From: JASGDC01 sp047608145 | Lineage (GTDB): Bacteria > Actinomycetota > Actinomycetes > Actinomycetales > Micrococcaceae | NCBI GenBank assembly: GCA_047608145.1 | Contig: JASGDC010000015.1 | Coordinates: 65,258-129,257, forward strand | Length of the DNA stretch: 64,000 bases | Direction: 5' to 3' | Part shown: in pieces, positions 8,829-17,725 of the stretch | Position numbering within the stretch: the first letter of the stretch is position 1 | How the letters are laid out: the number at the start of each line of letters is the position of its first letter | The notes under the pieces: model-generated | What the model saw: the letters and a program-made list of their open reading frames with translations, nothing else | What the model was told of the DNA's origin: nothing | The model's database searches: none | Translations under genes and position numbers: made by a program

Positions 8829-9083
8829 TGTCTTTTCCTTAAAGTATCTGTTAAAGCTAATTATTCATGACACCTACGACAAATTTTAAATTCCAGCAAA
8901 ATCCCAAAAGTTAAGTAGATAATCCCCTTTTATTTTCTGCCATTGTGTTATATTTATAGTTGTGTGTTTACCTAGGTCGTGTAAACACCGTTGAACTTTC
9001 AACACGGTTGGCCCCACTGACCTTGGTCCCGGAAGTTTCAACAGCCCTCTAGACCATTATTTCCTAGACAGAGAGAATATTAC
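8829..9083 (+). promoter_or_regulatory. rpsT leader region with hairpin potential
   Basis: The stretch before rpsT contains an inverted repeat around 8989-9010 (ACCGT-TGAA / TTCAAC-ACGGT) and a GC-richer block ACCTTGGTCCCGGAAG. This contrasts with the AT-rich surroundings and may be a structured mRNA leader for S20 control. I recognise no catalogued riboregulator. Confidence 0.35.
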
Positions 9084-9356
9084 GTGGCTAACATAAAGTC
9101 TCAGAAAAAACGTATTTTAACTAACGAAAAAGCACGTCTACGCAACAATAGTACAAAGTCAGAGATTAAGACTCTAACTCGTCGCGTTGATGAAGCAATT
9201 GAAGCAGACGATGCAGAAAAAGCTGCAGAAGCATTAAAGACAGTTTCACGCAAGATTGACAAGGCAGTAAGCAAAGGCGTATTTCACGCAAACAATGCTG
9301 CTAACAAAAAATCAAAGATTGCAGCTCGCGTTAACAAGCTAGAAGAAGATAAGTAA
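9084..9356 (+). CDS. rpsT: 30S ribosomal protein S20
   Basis: This 90-residue, strongly basic, helical protein begins MANIKSQKKRILTNEKARLR and carries the C-terminal block GVFHANNAANKKSKIAARVNKL, both diagnostic of S20. S20 binds 16S rRNA early in small-subunit assembly. The start is a GTG at 9084 preceded by GAGAGA. It is monocistronic here and followed by a strong hairpin terminator. In actinobacterial genomes rpsT is usually divergent from or close to holA; here 13 kb of accessory DNA separates them. Confidence 0.97.
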   Translation: MANIKSQKKRILTNEKARLRNNSTKSEIKTLTRRVDEAIEADDAEKAAEALKTVSRKIDKAVSKGVFHANNAANKKSKIAARVNKLEEDK

Positions 9357-9383
9357 GCTTTTAGCGATTAAAAACTTTAAATA

Positions 9384-9420
9384 TAGCCTAGTTCCATTAA
9401 TGAGCTAGGCTAATTTTTAT
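9384..9420 (+). terminator. Rho-independent terminator of rpsT
   Basis: TAGCCTAG (9384-9391) pairs with CTAGGCTA (9405-9412) and is followed by ATTTTTAT. It lies 27 nt after the rpsT stop. Confidence 0.8.
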
Positions 9421-9455
9421 ATATACTTAAATTATTTTCCTAAAATGAAATATAC

Positions 9456-9478
9456 GAAGCGTGGCTACCGCAGAAATT
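9456..9478 (+). repeat. hsdS inversion repeat IR1, silent copy
   Basis: This is a 23-bp exact inverted match to 12594-12616, encoding EAWLPQK plus two bases at the junction before the first recognition domain. The reading frame is preserved across it in both copies. Confidence 0.9.
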
Positions 9479-9906
9479 AGGTAAAATTTGTAGATCTTAC
9501 TCCGGAGGAACACCATCAGTTAAGAACCATAATTACTATATAGGCAACATACCTTTCATTCGTTCTGGAGAGATCAACTCTGAAAGCACAGAACTATTAA
9601 TTAACGAAACTGCCTTTAATCATTCTTCAGTAAAAATGGTTAGTAGAGGCGATATTCTTTATGCATTATACGGAGCAACCAGTGGTGAAGTCGCAATCTC
9701 AAAGATTAATGGAGCAATTAATCAAGCTATACTTGCCATTAAACCTGAGTGCGGTCATGATACTTACTACATTTATACGTGGTTAAATAAACAAAGAAAA
9801 AAGCTTTTATCAACTTACTTACAAGGAGGACAAGGTAATCTATCGGGGACATTAGTTAAAAGTTTTCGAATATATTCTCCTTTAGAATATGAACAAGAAA
9901 AAATTG

Positions 9907-10018
9907 GTGAGTTTTTCAAAAAAATTGATTCTCTTATCGCTAAGCACACGCAAAAATTAGAGCTTCTTAAGAAGCTTAAAAAAGGATATTTACAAAAAAT
10001 ATTTTCACAAGAACTAAG
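9907..10018 (+). repeat. hsdS inversion repeat IR2, silent copy
   Basis: By my reading this is a 112-bp exact inverted match to 12042-12153. It encodes the central helical spacer between the two recognition domains. Perfect identity over this length between diverged genes implies ongoing exchange. Confidence 0.9.
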
Positions 10019-10583
10019 ATTTAGAGGGTTTACTGATTCATGGCAAGAACATAGATTTCAAGAAATCTTTAATTATGAAAGACCCGATAAGTATATAGTT
10101 AGTGACACAAATTATGTCAAAAATGGCGTGCCAGTTTTGACAGCAAATAAATCTTTCACATTAGGCTATACTCAAGAAAAGGATTTTTATGAAAAAGTAC
10201 CTTGCATTATTTTTGATGATTTTACCCTAGACAGTAAGTATGTTGATTTTCCTTTTAAAGTTAAATCTTCAGCTTTAAAAATTTTAAATGTAAAAGATTC
10301 ATACGATATAAGATTTGCTTTTGAATTACTGAATATAACCCGTATTCCTAAAGAAGGACATTCTAGGCACTATATATCAATTGTGCAGAAGAAAAAAATA
10401 TTTAGCCCTAAAACGCTAGAGCAGGGAGAGATTGGAAATTTTTGTAATACTATCTATAATCTTTTGACTATGAATTCTAAGAAATTAGATACGCTAAAAC
10501 AAACAAAGAGAGCTTATTTACAGAAAATGTTTATTTAGGCTACTTTAGCTACAATAGGTATTTTTCTCGAGAAAGGTATCTAC

Positions 10584-11507
10584 ATGGCTTATAAAACACA
10601 GTTATTTCATCTTTACTTCAAACAGTGGATAACTATTTATAAACAAGGAGCTGTAAGTAAAGTGACATTAGATAAATATTTGATTAATTGTGAGCACCTT
10701 AAGAAAATAGCTCCACAATTAAAGCTATATAATTTAAACCGCCAGAGTTATCAGCAGGTACTAAATGAATATGCTCAAACACATGAAAAACGAACTACTT
10801 TAGATTTTCATCATCAATTAAGATCATCATTGCAAGACGCTTTTGATGATCAAATTATAAAAAGAGATCCAACAAGAAAAGCAATAATAAAAGGAACAGT
10901 TAGTAGAAAACGTAAAAAGAAATTCTTACATAAAGAGGAATTAAAACAGTTATTAAAGCAGTTAAATATAGATGGAAATTTAACATTAGATTATCTAATC
11001 TTATTATTAGCAAAAACTGGACTACGTTTTTCTGAAGCAATTGCACTTATTCCTAAAGATTTCGATTTTAATTTAAACCAGATTTCAATAACAAAAACGT
11101 GGAGTTACAAAAATATCCATGCTGATTTTGCATCTACGAAGAATAAATCTTCTGAACGCACTATTGTTATAGATAAGATTCTAGCTAGATCTTTCAAAGT
11201 TGTTTTAGAACAAAATAAACTAGAAACTCCTATTTTTCTTAAACCAGGAAAACGAATTCACAATGACACAAGTAATGATCATCTAGAAAAGTTATGTAAA
11301 CAAGCGAATATTCCAAGTATTAGTTTGCATGGCTTACGTCATACTCATGCTTCAATCCTTCTGTATAGTGGTGTATCAGTAGGATCGGTTGCTAGAAGAC
11401 TAGGTCATGCAAATATAACCACTACTCAGAAAACTTACTTACATATTATTAGAGAACTAGAAGTTCAAGATAATGAAAAAGTGTTAAAAGCTATGCAAAA
11501 TTTCTAA
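10584..11507 (+). CDS. Tyrosine recombinase, hsdS inversion
   Basis: This 307-residue tyrosine recombinase has the catalytic set Arg148 (KTGLRFSEA), His249-x-x-Arg252 (LHGLRHTH), His275 (RLGHANITTT) and nucleophile Tyr285 (KTYLHI). The N-terminal 110 residues form the SAM-like core-binding domain. It has AAAGG before the ATG and sits between the silent and expressed hsdS copies, convergent with the expressed one (5-nt gap). The family acts in other bacteria as the invertase that shuffles hsdS domains. This context makes that role much more likely than phage integration; no att site or phage genes are visible nearby. Confidence 0.92.
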   Translation: MAYKTQLFHLYFKQWITIYKQGAVSKVTLDKYLINCEHLKKIAPQLKLYNLNRQSYQQVLNEYAQTHEKRTTLDFHHQLRSSLQDAFDDQIIKRDPTRKAIIKGTVSRKRKKKFLHKEELKQLLKQLNIDGNLTLDYLILLLAKTGLRFSEAIALIPKDFDFNLNQISITKTWSYKNIHADFASTKNKSSERTIVIDKILARSFKVVLEQNKLETPIFLKPGKRIHNDTSNDHLEKLCKQANIPSISLHGLRHTHASILLYSGVSVGSVARRLGHANITTTQKTYLHIIRELEVQDNEKVLKAMQNF

Positions 11508-11512
11508 TAGGA

Positions 11513-12682
11513 TTAGATGAACATTTTTTGCAAATAACCTTGTTTTTGGCTATCTAGTAGTTCAATTTTTTTTACAGTTTTAGATATAAAATTGTCACAC
11601 ATATTGAGAAAGTAGCCAATTCTTTCTTGTTCATCATTATAAGGTAAAGTTACAAAGAAATCATTGGTAAAAGTTTTTATAACATGGGGGATGTTAGGAG
11701 TCCTATATTTAGTATATATTTTTTGTTGATGTTGTTTTAAAAAATGATACAAAAAGTCTCCAGAGTATTTTGGCCTGAATGCTTTTAAAGTGGTTCCCAG
11801 TGCTCCTGAAAACCCGTAATATACAGTTCCAGCTTGTGAACCATCCCATAAAATTAAAATATCAGTTTTCTGTGTATCGGCTTTAGCACTAACATAAGAA
11901 AAATTCCCTCCATTTAAATAACTGGTCTCAAGATATCTGCTTTCTTTGCCAAGCATATTAGCTTTAGCTTTTCCTTTAAATTCTAAGCTAATAATTTCTT
12001 TTAGTTTTTGTTTTCTCCAAAGTTCATGGAATCCATCAAACCTTAGTTCTTGTGAAAATATTTTTTGTAAATATCCTTTTTTAAGCTTCTTAAGAAGCTC
12101 TAATTTTTGCGTGTGCTTAGCGATAAGAGAATCAATTTTTTTGAAAAACTCACTAATCTTCTCTTGTTCTGATAGCAAAGGGATGAATATTTTATGATTT
12201 TTAACTATATTTGAATTCAAATTTACTTGACTTCCTGGTTGACCATATTTACGCCAGATATCTTTGTGTAATTCTAATTGTTGAAACATAAAATCTATAT
12301 TGAATTTGGGATTTAAAAAAATCAAAAAACCATCATGTACTCCTGTTTTTACATAATTAATTAAAGGTTTACCGACTGTGGCTGCAATACTTAACAATAG
12401 ATGAGGATCATACAATATGCGAGTTTTTTGTTGTCCTAGAACAGACAACTTTTGGGTTAGTCTATGAATTCGCCCATTTTGTTCGGTTACATCTGCAATT
12501 CTTAACCAACCTACATCTGAATTATTGCTAAACCATTTAGCATCACTGATGGGTCTTGGAGAAGCACCTCTTACCACATCAGAAACTTCAGAAAATTTCT
12601 GCGGTAGCCACGCTTCTGTATACCCTTTGAATCTTAAATCAGGCTGAACTATTTCTTCTTGTTGTTTTTTCTTTTCAATCAT
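11513..12682 (-). CDS. hsdS: Type I restriction-modification specificity subunit (expressed allele)
   Basis: This 389-residue specificity subunit has the usual tandem layout: N-terminal segment with EAWLPQK at 23-29, first recognition domain, conserved spacer around residues 178-215 (EFFKKIDSLIAKHTQKLELL), second recognition domain, and C-terminal coiled segment ending YLQKMFI. The two recognition domains read the two halves of a bipartite DNA target. The ATG at 12682 almost abuts the hsdM stop, so it is the third gene of the hsdR-M-S operon. The 23-bp and 112-bp repeats shared with the inverted silent cassette allow either or both domains to be exchanged, giving up to four specificities. Confidence 0.95.
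   Translation of the reverse strand: MIEKKKQQEEIVQPDLRFKGYTEAWLPQKFSEVSDVVRGASPRPISDAKWFSNNSDVGWLRIADVTEQNGRIHRLTQKLSVLGQQKTRILYDPHLLLSIAATVGKPLINYVKTGVHDGFLIFLNPKFNIDFMFQQLELHKDIWRKYGQPGSQVNLNSNIVKNHKIFIPLLSEQEKISEFFKKIDSLIAKHTQKLELLKKLKKGYLQKIFSQELRFDGFHELWRKQKLKEIISLEFKGKAKANMLGKESRYLETSYLNGGNFSYVSAKADTQKTDILILWDGSQAGTVYYGFSGALGTTLKAFRPKYSGDFLYHFLKQHQQKIYTKYRTPNIPHVIKTFTNDFFVTLPYNDEQERIGYFLNMCDNFISKTVKKIELLDSQKQGYLQKMFI
12042..12153 (-). repeat. hsdS inversion repeat IR2, expressed copy
   Basis: Partner of 9907-10018, identical in inverted orientation over 112 bp. The 12 bases outside each end show mismatches, which defines the exchange block. Confidence 0.9.
12594..12616 (-). repeat. hsdS inversion repeat IR1, expressed copy
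   Basis: Partner of 9456-9478, identical in inverted orientation over 23 bp. Confidence 0.9.
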
Positions 12683-12684
12683 AG

Positions 12685-14340
12685 CTACTTGCCTTCTTTT
12701 CTATGTGGTTTAGTTTCCACAAGTTGAGCTTCCATTTCAGCAAATTCAGCTTCAAGCTCTGCAATTTCTTTATCTAGTTTTGCAATTTCTGCTTTGACTT
12801 CGTTTATGTCAATCAGCTCTTCTTCTTCGAAAGTATCTACATAACGTGGAATATTTAAGTTGAACTCATTTTCTTCAATCTCATCGAAGTCGGCTACATG
12901 TGCGTACTTATCAACATCTTTACGTTCATTATAGGTTTCGATAATCTTGTCAATATCAGAATCACGAAGGATATTTTGTTTCTTGCCCTTTTCAAAGTCA
13001 TTACTTGCATCAATAAAAAGAATATCCTTGTTAGCACGATTCTTATTGAACACTAAAACTACAGTTGGAATTCCGGTAGAGAAGAAGATTCCTGCAGGTA
13101 AACCAATTACGGCATCAAGCCAGTTTTTCTCAATGATTTTCTGTCTAATTGCACTCTCTGCAGCACCTCGAAACAAAACACCGTGTGGCAACACAATAGC
13201 CATTGTGCCGTCTTCTTTTAAGTGATAAAGCGCGTGCTGCACAAAAGCAAAATCTGCTTTAGACTTAGGAGCTAATCTACCGTAGTCTTTGAATCTTGGA
13301 TCTTTAAGTTTATTAGCATTGTTATCCCATTTCTGTGAATATGGTGGGTTTGCAACTACTGCATCGAAACTACGTGGCCTATCAACACCATCAGTATCTG
13401 TTCCATCAGGCCAATCTTGTTCAAGAGTATCAGCATTGCGTAAATCCATATTTTGGTAATCCGTACCATGCATCATAAGATTCATTCGTGCAAGGTTGTA
13501 GGTTGTGGTGTTTAATTCTTGGCCATGAAAATGCACACTTCCCTTTTGTTCGCGACGTGGAAGTTCGTTCTTAACAGTAAGAAGTAGTGACCCCGAACCC
13601 ATTGTAGGGTCATAAACTGTGAATTGTTTATCGTCAGGAGCATCTAAAGTTACAAGTTTTGCAAGCACTCTAGAAACTTGGTGTGGAGTATAGAATTCCC
13701 CTGCTTTCTTTCCTGAATTACCAGCAAATTGTGCAATCAAATATTCATAAACATCTCCCAAAACATCACGACCATTTTCTTGGTAATCAAATTCATTAAC
13801 GAGTTCCACAATGCCTGTTAATGCTTTCGCTCGTGAAGTTGTACTTGTACCAAGCCTAGAATTGTTTAAATTAACATCAGCAAAAATCTCACGAAAATCT
13901 TGTTGCGCATTAACGTTTAACATCGCATTTTTATCAAACTCATCAAACATTTCTTGATAGTCGGAAGGCTGTATTTTCTTTTGTTCTGCTTTCTCCACAA
14001 TAGTCGCCCAAGTAAACTCTGGCGGAATAACGTAACCTAGCCCCGATGATATTTCTTGAATATAATCTTCTAAATCATCACCTGAGGCTTGTTTACGATA
14101 AACATCATTAATGTTTTTATTATCGTCAAGGTCCAAAAGATTCTGGTCTTCTAAATACTTTTCCTGGCGTTCAGACAGATAACGATAAAACATGAAACCT
14201 AATATATAATTACGGAATTCACTAGCATCCATATTGCCACGCAAATTATTAGCCATTTCCCATAATTTAGCAGTAATATTTTGCGCGGCACTTTCTGTAG
14301 TAGATTCTATATTCTCTTTTTTATTTTCTGCGGTAGTCAT
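12685..14340 (-). CDS. hsdM: Type I restriction-modification DNA methyltransferase subunit
   Basis: This 551-residue N6-adenine methyltransferase has the HsdM N-terminal helical domain, the FYTPHQVSRVLAKLV block at 216-230, SAM motif YDPTMGSGSL at 243-252 and catalytic NPPY at 331-334. The C-terminal 40 residues are a Glu/Lys-rich coiled coil (AEIAKLDKEIAELEAEFAEM), probably the HsdS contact. An AGGAATA ribosome binding site precedes the ATG. It is followed at once by hsdS and preceded 8 nt away by hsdR, giving a compact operon. It pairs with HsdS to methylate host DNA. Confidence 0.96.
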   Translation of the reverse strand: MTTAENKKENIESTTESAAQNITAKLWEMANNLRGNMDASEFRNYILGFMFYRYLSERQEKYLEDQNLLDLDDNKNINDVYRKQASGDDLEDYIQEISSGLGYVIPPEFTWATIVEKAEQKKIQPSDYQEMFDEFDKNAMLNVNAQQDFREIFADVNLNNSRLGTSTTSRAKALTGIVELVNEFDYQENGRDVLGDVYEYLIAQFAGNSGKKAGEFYTPHQVSRVLAKLVTLDAPDDKQFTVYDPTMGSGSLLLTVKNELPRREQKGSVHFHGQELNTTTYNLARMNLMMHGTDYQNMDLRNADTLEQDWPDGTDTDGVDRPRSFDAVVANPPYSQKWDNNANKLKDPRFKDYGRLAPKSKADFAFVQHALYHLKEDGTMAIVLPHGVLFRGAAESAIRQKIIEKNWLDAVIGLPAGIFFSTGIPTVVLVFNKNRANKDILFIDASNDFEKGKKQNILRDSDIDKIIETYNERKDVDKYAHVADFDEIEENEFNLNIPRYVDTFEEEELIDINEVKAEIAKLDKEIAELEAEFAEMEAQLVETKPHRKEGK

Positions 14341-14348
14341 TCTTATTC

Positions 14349-17300
14349 CTAATAGTTTTCAATTAGTTCATCTGCGAACTTCTTTAAAGATTCACGTAAT
14401 TGTGTACGATATTTTAATTTTCTAAGGCTTCTTATCTCTTCTGTTTCTGCATACTCTTGATAATTGTCCTGACCTCGTTTAAGCAATTCAGATAGACTTC
14501 CTTCAGAATCAAGATCATCAGCTTTAAGAATATGCTTGTTTAACATAGACTTTAGGATTTTATCTTGAGAAGCTGGTAGTCCCCAAGTAATTCTGAAGTT
14601 ACGAATTTCTTTCTGGCGTGTCTCTTTATTATGATCCTGAATAGCTTGGTTAACTTGATGTGCTTCCATAGGATACTCTGGAGCAACCTCACCTTCATCA
14701 AGAGCATTTATATAACGTTCAGTTTGTTTAGCAACTTTACGATCCTCCATTTGTCCAGTTTTTTGAGTTAACTCTTTACGAGTACTTGCAGCCTTTTCAG
14801 TATCATTTTCGTGAAGCGCATTAGCATAATCTGCGATCAATTCGCTAATGTAATCAAAATTGACTTCTACATCATTGATATGAGTCATATCGAAGCTCAA
14901 ATCAGTAAACAATACTCCTTGGTTTTCTGCCATTCTTTCTTTAAGATCATTAGTCAGTGAACCAGTTAACCTTTCTTCTTGTTCTTTTGAAATCCCTAAC
15001 TGTCCAAGAAGTTTCTCAGGTTCATCATAATTATAGTTATCGTCTTGTTTAAGCTCGTTCACTAACTTGTTATACTTACGCATTAGGTGTTGCAACTCCT
15101 CTTGTTGAGCTTCACTGTGTGGGAGTTGTTCAAAATCATCGGTTAGTTCTGAAATTTTTTCCAGGTTTTCTTGTGCTAGCTGTAGAGTCTCTTCATAAGG
15201 TTTAGCAATAATATCAGCGTCTTCACTGCCTGGTTCTTCAATTCTTTCAATTTTATCTAATTCTGCAGATGCTCTATCTGCAAAAGTGGCAAGAGCTTCA
15301 TTCATTAACTTTTCAGAATTAGCTGGCCAGCGATAATTAATAACACGTCCATGCGGTTTTAGCTCAAAGTTATGCATGCGGTTAGTACGGGAATATGCTT
15401 GCACCAACCCAGCACCTTTAAGAGTTCTATCCACATATAAAGTATTTAGTTCAGCAGCATCAAAACCAGTAAGTAACTGTTCAACGACAATTACTAAATC
15501 AAGATATTTACCGTCGCTAACTTTTTTATTAACACGCTCCATAACGCTCTCAAAATATTCTTTAACTTGATCATCACGGTATGGAGTACCAAACTCTTTC
15601 TCATAATCATCCATAACTCTCCGCAAGGATTTATTGTTGTCTAGCATATTCGCACTATTACTAGTATCTTGCGAAAAAGTTACAGTTACTTTAAGAGGTT
15701 TCTTACCCGCTGCAGCAAGCTCTGTATTCTTACGTTTGAACGCATCATAATACATCATTGCCATTGGGGTTGAAGGGTTATTTCCTCCAACATTTGTGGT
15801 CAACATTGCGTTGTATCGATAATCATTAGAACGATTGCGCCAGTTCTCGACTATATCATCAACAACTAGACGCACATGTGTTTCGTTTTTATCGTAAACA
15901 CTTGTCGAAACCATGTCGTCCATATCTTCATCTTTTAAATTTTCAAGCCGTTCTTGAATTTTTTCTTCAGACCATTTTGGATATTTTTCTCGGAAGAATC
16001 CTGGGAGATACTCCTCTTTAAGAGTTTCTGGAGATAGTGTTGTTTTGAAGTCAACTTTAAAACCAAGTACATTCCTATCCGAAATAGCTTCACGAATGGT
16101 GTAAACATGCAATGGTTCACCAAAAATATCAGCAGTAGTGACACCTTCAAAACGCGGAGTACCTGTGTAACCAACCCAAGCTGCTTTAGGGAAAGCATTC
16201 TTAATGTTTTTGAGCATATCTCCTGCAACTGAACGATGTGCTTCATCTACAAGGAACACAATATTTTGATCAGGAACTTTAAACTTACTATTTTTAACAA
16301 ACTTATCCATCTTTTGGATAGAAGTTACAATAACACCCTTATCATTTTTAAGTTTCTTCGCTAAATCTCGCGTATTGGCAGTTTCAGAAATTACACCACC
16401 TTTATTGTTGTCTGAAGAGTCAGGGTCATAAGCCTGATAATTTTCAAAGGTTTGATTGGTTAAAGCAACACGGTCTGCCATAAAAACAACTTTGTCAACA
16501 TTAGGTAAACGCGAAGCAAGCCAAGCTGTCTTGAAACTTGTGATAGTTTTACCAGAACCTGTCGTATGCCAGATATAACCTGCTTCTGCCGCATCATATC
16601 CAAACTGAATAGACCGAATTTTCCCGATAACTCGCTTAGTAGCATAAACTTGATAAGAACGCATTACTTTCAACATTTGGTTACCAGCTGTTCCGTCAAG
16701 AATCATATAACTAGTAGCCATTTGATGAGCCATCGGAATTGAAAGAACTAAGTTAGAGAACTCTCGCCAATCACGCACTACAGTATTATCTTTTTCACGT
16801 TGCCATTGGAAGGCAAAATCTTTATTAAACTTTCCTGACACAGTATTAGCCATATATCGAATACTTGTTGGAGTCATTCCCACAAGAATTTGCGCTGTCG
16901 AAAAAATATCAGTGTACTGCTGTTCATCAATATATTGCTCCATTTGATTTAAAGCTTCATTAGCATTATGAGAATTAGTTTTCTCTTCAATTTGAATAAT
17001 TGGTAAGCCATTGATTAACAAAGTAGTATCAAAACGGCGAGCTTTACGGTTCGCAATAATAGCTTTACGTTCAATTTGATTTACTACTTGGTAAACAGTA
17101 TTTCCTGCTCCTACTTGTGCTTGGTCGAAAACTGTTAAGTAAACATGTTTCCCATCTTCAAGGTCAACTTCTACCTGGGAAACACCGTTGAGTCCATAAA
17201 GAAATTTACCTGCTTCAAAAGGAGTTTTAAGTGTTGTAATTTCACTCTTTACTTGTGCAAACTCTGCTTCAGTAAGCTTTTTCTTAAGTTTATCTTGATT

Positions 17301-17450
17301 ATTTTTCTCAAGAATTTCTTTAAAGTTGTCCCAAAGATCCTCTGTAGTTTTAATATCAGATCGGTACTGCCATTGTTTTGATCCACCAATATTTGTTAAA
17401 TGTTCAATGAGTTCATTCTCAAATTCTAGTTCATTCATTAATTTATCCAC
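14349..17450 (-). CDS. hsdR: Type I restriction-modification endonuclease/translocase subunit
   Basis: This 1033-residue HsdR has the N-terminal PD-(D/E)XK nuclease (Asp141, then IEEKTNS with Glu155 and Lys157), Walker A TTGSGKT at 296-302, DEAH at 402-405, YTGTPRF motif III, and helicase motif VI region VQAYSRTNR. A helical C-terminal domain follows. The sequence style around IQIEEKTNSHNANEALNQM is that of the EcoR124-like (type IC) group. The start is a GTG at 17450 or an ATG 12 nt downstream. It heads the hsdR-M-S operon. The 17451-17725 gap upstream is AT-rich with no clear gene. Confidence 0.96.
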   Translation of the reverse strand: MDKLMNELEFENELIEHLTNIGGSKQWQYRSDIKTTEDLWDNFKEILEKNNQDKLKKKLTEAEFAQVKSEITTLKTPFEAGKFLYGLNGVSQVEVDLEDGKHVYLTVFDQAQVGAGNTVYQVVNQIERKAIIANRKARRFDTTLLINGLPIIQIEEKTNSHNANEALNQMEQYIDEQQYTDIFSTAQILVGMTPTSIRYMANTVSGKFNKDFAFQWQREKDNTVVRDWREFSNLVLSIPMAHQMATSYMILDGTAGNQMLKVMRSYQVYATKRVIGKIRSIQFGYDAAEAGYIWHTTGSGKTITSFKTAWLASRLPNVDKVVFMADRVALTNQTFENYQAYDPDSSDNNKGGVISETANTRDLAKKLKNDKGVIVTSIQKMDKFVKNSKFKVPDQNIVFLVDEAHRSVAGDMLKNIKNAFPKAAWVGYTGTPRFEGVTTADIFGEPLHVYTIREAISDRNVLGFKVDFKTTLSPETLKEEYLPGFFREKYPKWSEEKIQERLENLKDEDMDDMVSTSVYDKNETHVRLVVDDIVENWRNRSNDYRYNAMLTTNVGGNNPSTPMAMMYYDAFKRKNTELAAAGKKPLKVTVTFSQDTSNSANMLDNNKSLRRVMDDYEKEFGTPYRDDQVKEYFESVMERVNKKVSDGKYLDLVIVVEQLLTGFDAAELNTLYVDRTLKGAGLVQAYSRTNRMHNFELKPHGRVINYRWPANSEKLMNEALATFADRASAELDKIERIEEPGSEDADIIAKPYEETLQLAQENLEKISELTDDFEQLPHSEAQQEELQHLMRKYNKLVNELKQDDNYNYDEPEKLLGQLGISKEQEERLTGSLTNDLKERMAENQGVLFTDLSFDMTHINDVEVNFDYISELIADYANALHENDTEKAASTRKELTQKTGQMEDRKVAKQTERYINALDEGEVAPEYPMEAHQVNQAIQDHNKETRQKEIRNFRITWGLPASQDKILKSMLNKHILKADDLDSEGSLSELLKRGQDNYQEYAETEEIRSLRKLKYRTQLRESLKKFADELIENY

Positions 17451-17725
17451 TCGTAACTATTAATGCTATTAATTTGTAATTATTAAATAATATAGTTCTG
17501 TGTTTAATTATAAAGTACACAAATAACCAAGAAAAATTTAAAGTTAAAACTAAGGGAATGTCCCATATAAGTTAGAGCTTTATCATGAGAATAGTAGCGT
17601 TTAAGTTGGTATAAGCAATCTAAGTTGATTGAGTTGTTTGTGGCTGGCAGTACTGCTAGAACCGCAATTCTAGATAAGTTACTTACTACAAGACATAATT
17701 TTGTTATACCAGCACATCTAAATAT

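Larger units (their letters stand above)
9456..10538 (+). pseudogene. Silent hsdS cassette (two target-recognition domains, no start)
   Basis: An open frame runs from EAWLPQKLGKICRSYSGG at 9456 through to YLQKMFI at 10538, encoding two target-recognition domains separated by the conserved helical spacer EFFKKIDSLIAKHTQKLELL. No start codon or promoter leads into it. The bases just upstream (AAATGAAATATAC) resemble the expressed gene's GYTEAW region but lack one A, which throws the frame. The cassette lies in inverted orientation to the expressed hsdS at 11513-12682 and shares inverted repeats of 23 bp and 112 bp with it. It therefore looks like a reservoir of alternative specificity domains rather than random decay. 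Confidence 0.9.

Noticed and set aside
8960..9083. rpsT leader considered as a known riboswitch
   Set aside because: No match to any riboswitch core that I can recognise; only generic hairpin potential is present.
10584..11507. Tyrosine recombinase considered as a phage integrase
   Set aside because: There are no phage structural genes, excisionase, tRNA or att-like repeats nearby, whereas hsdS inverted repeats flank it exactly.
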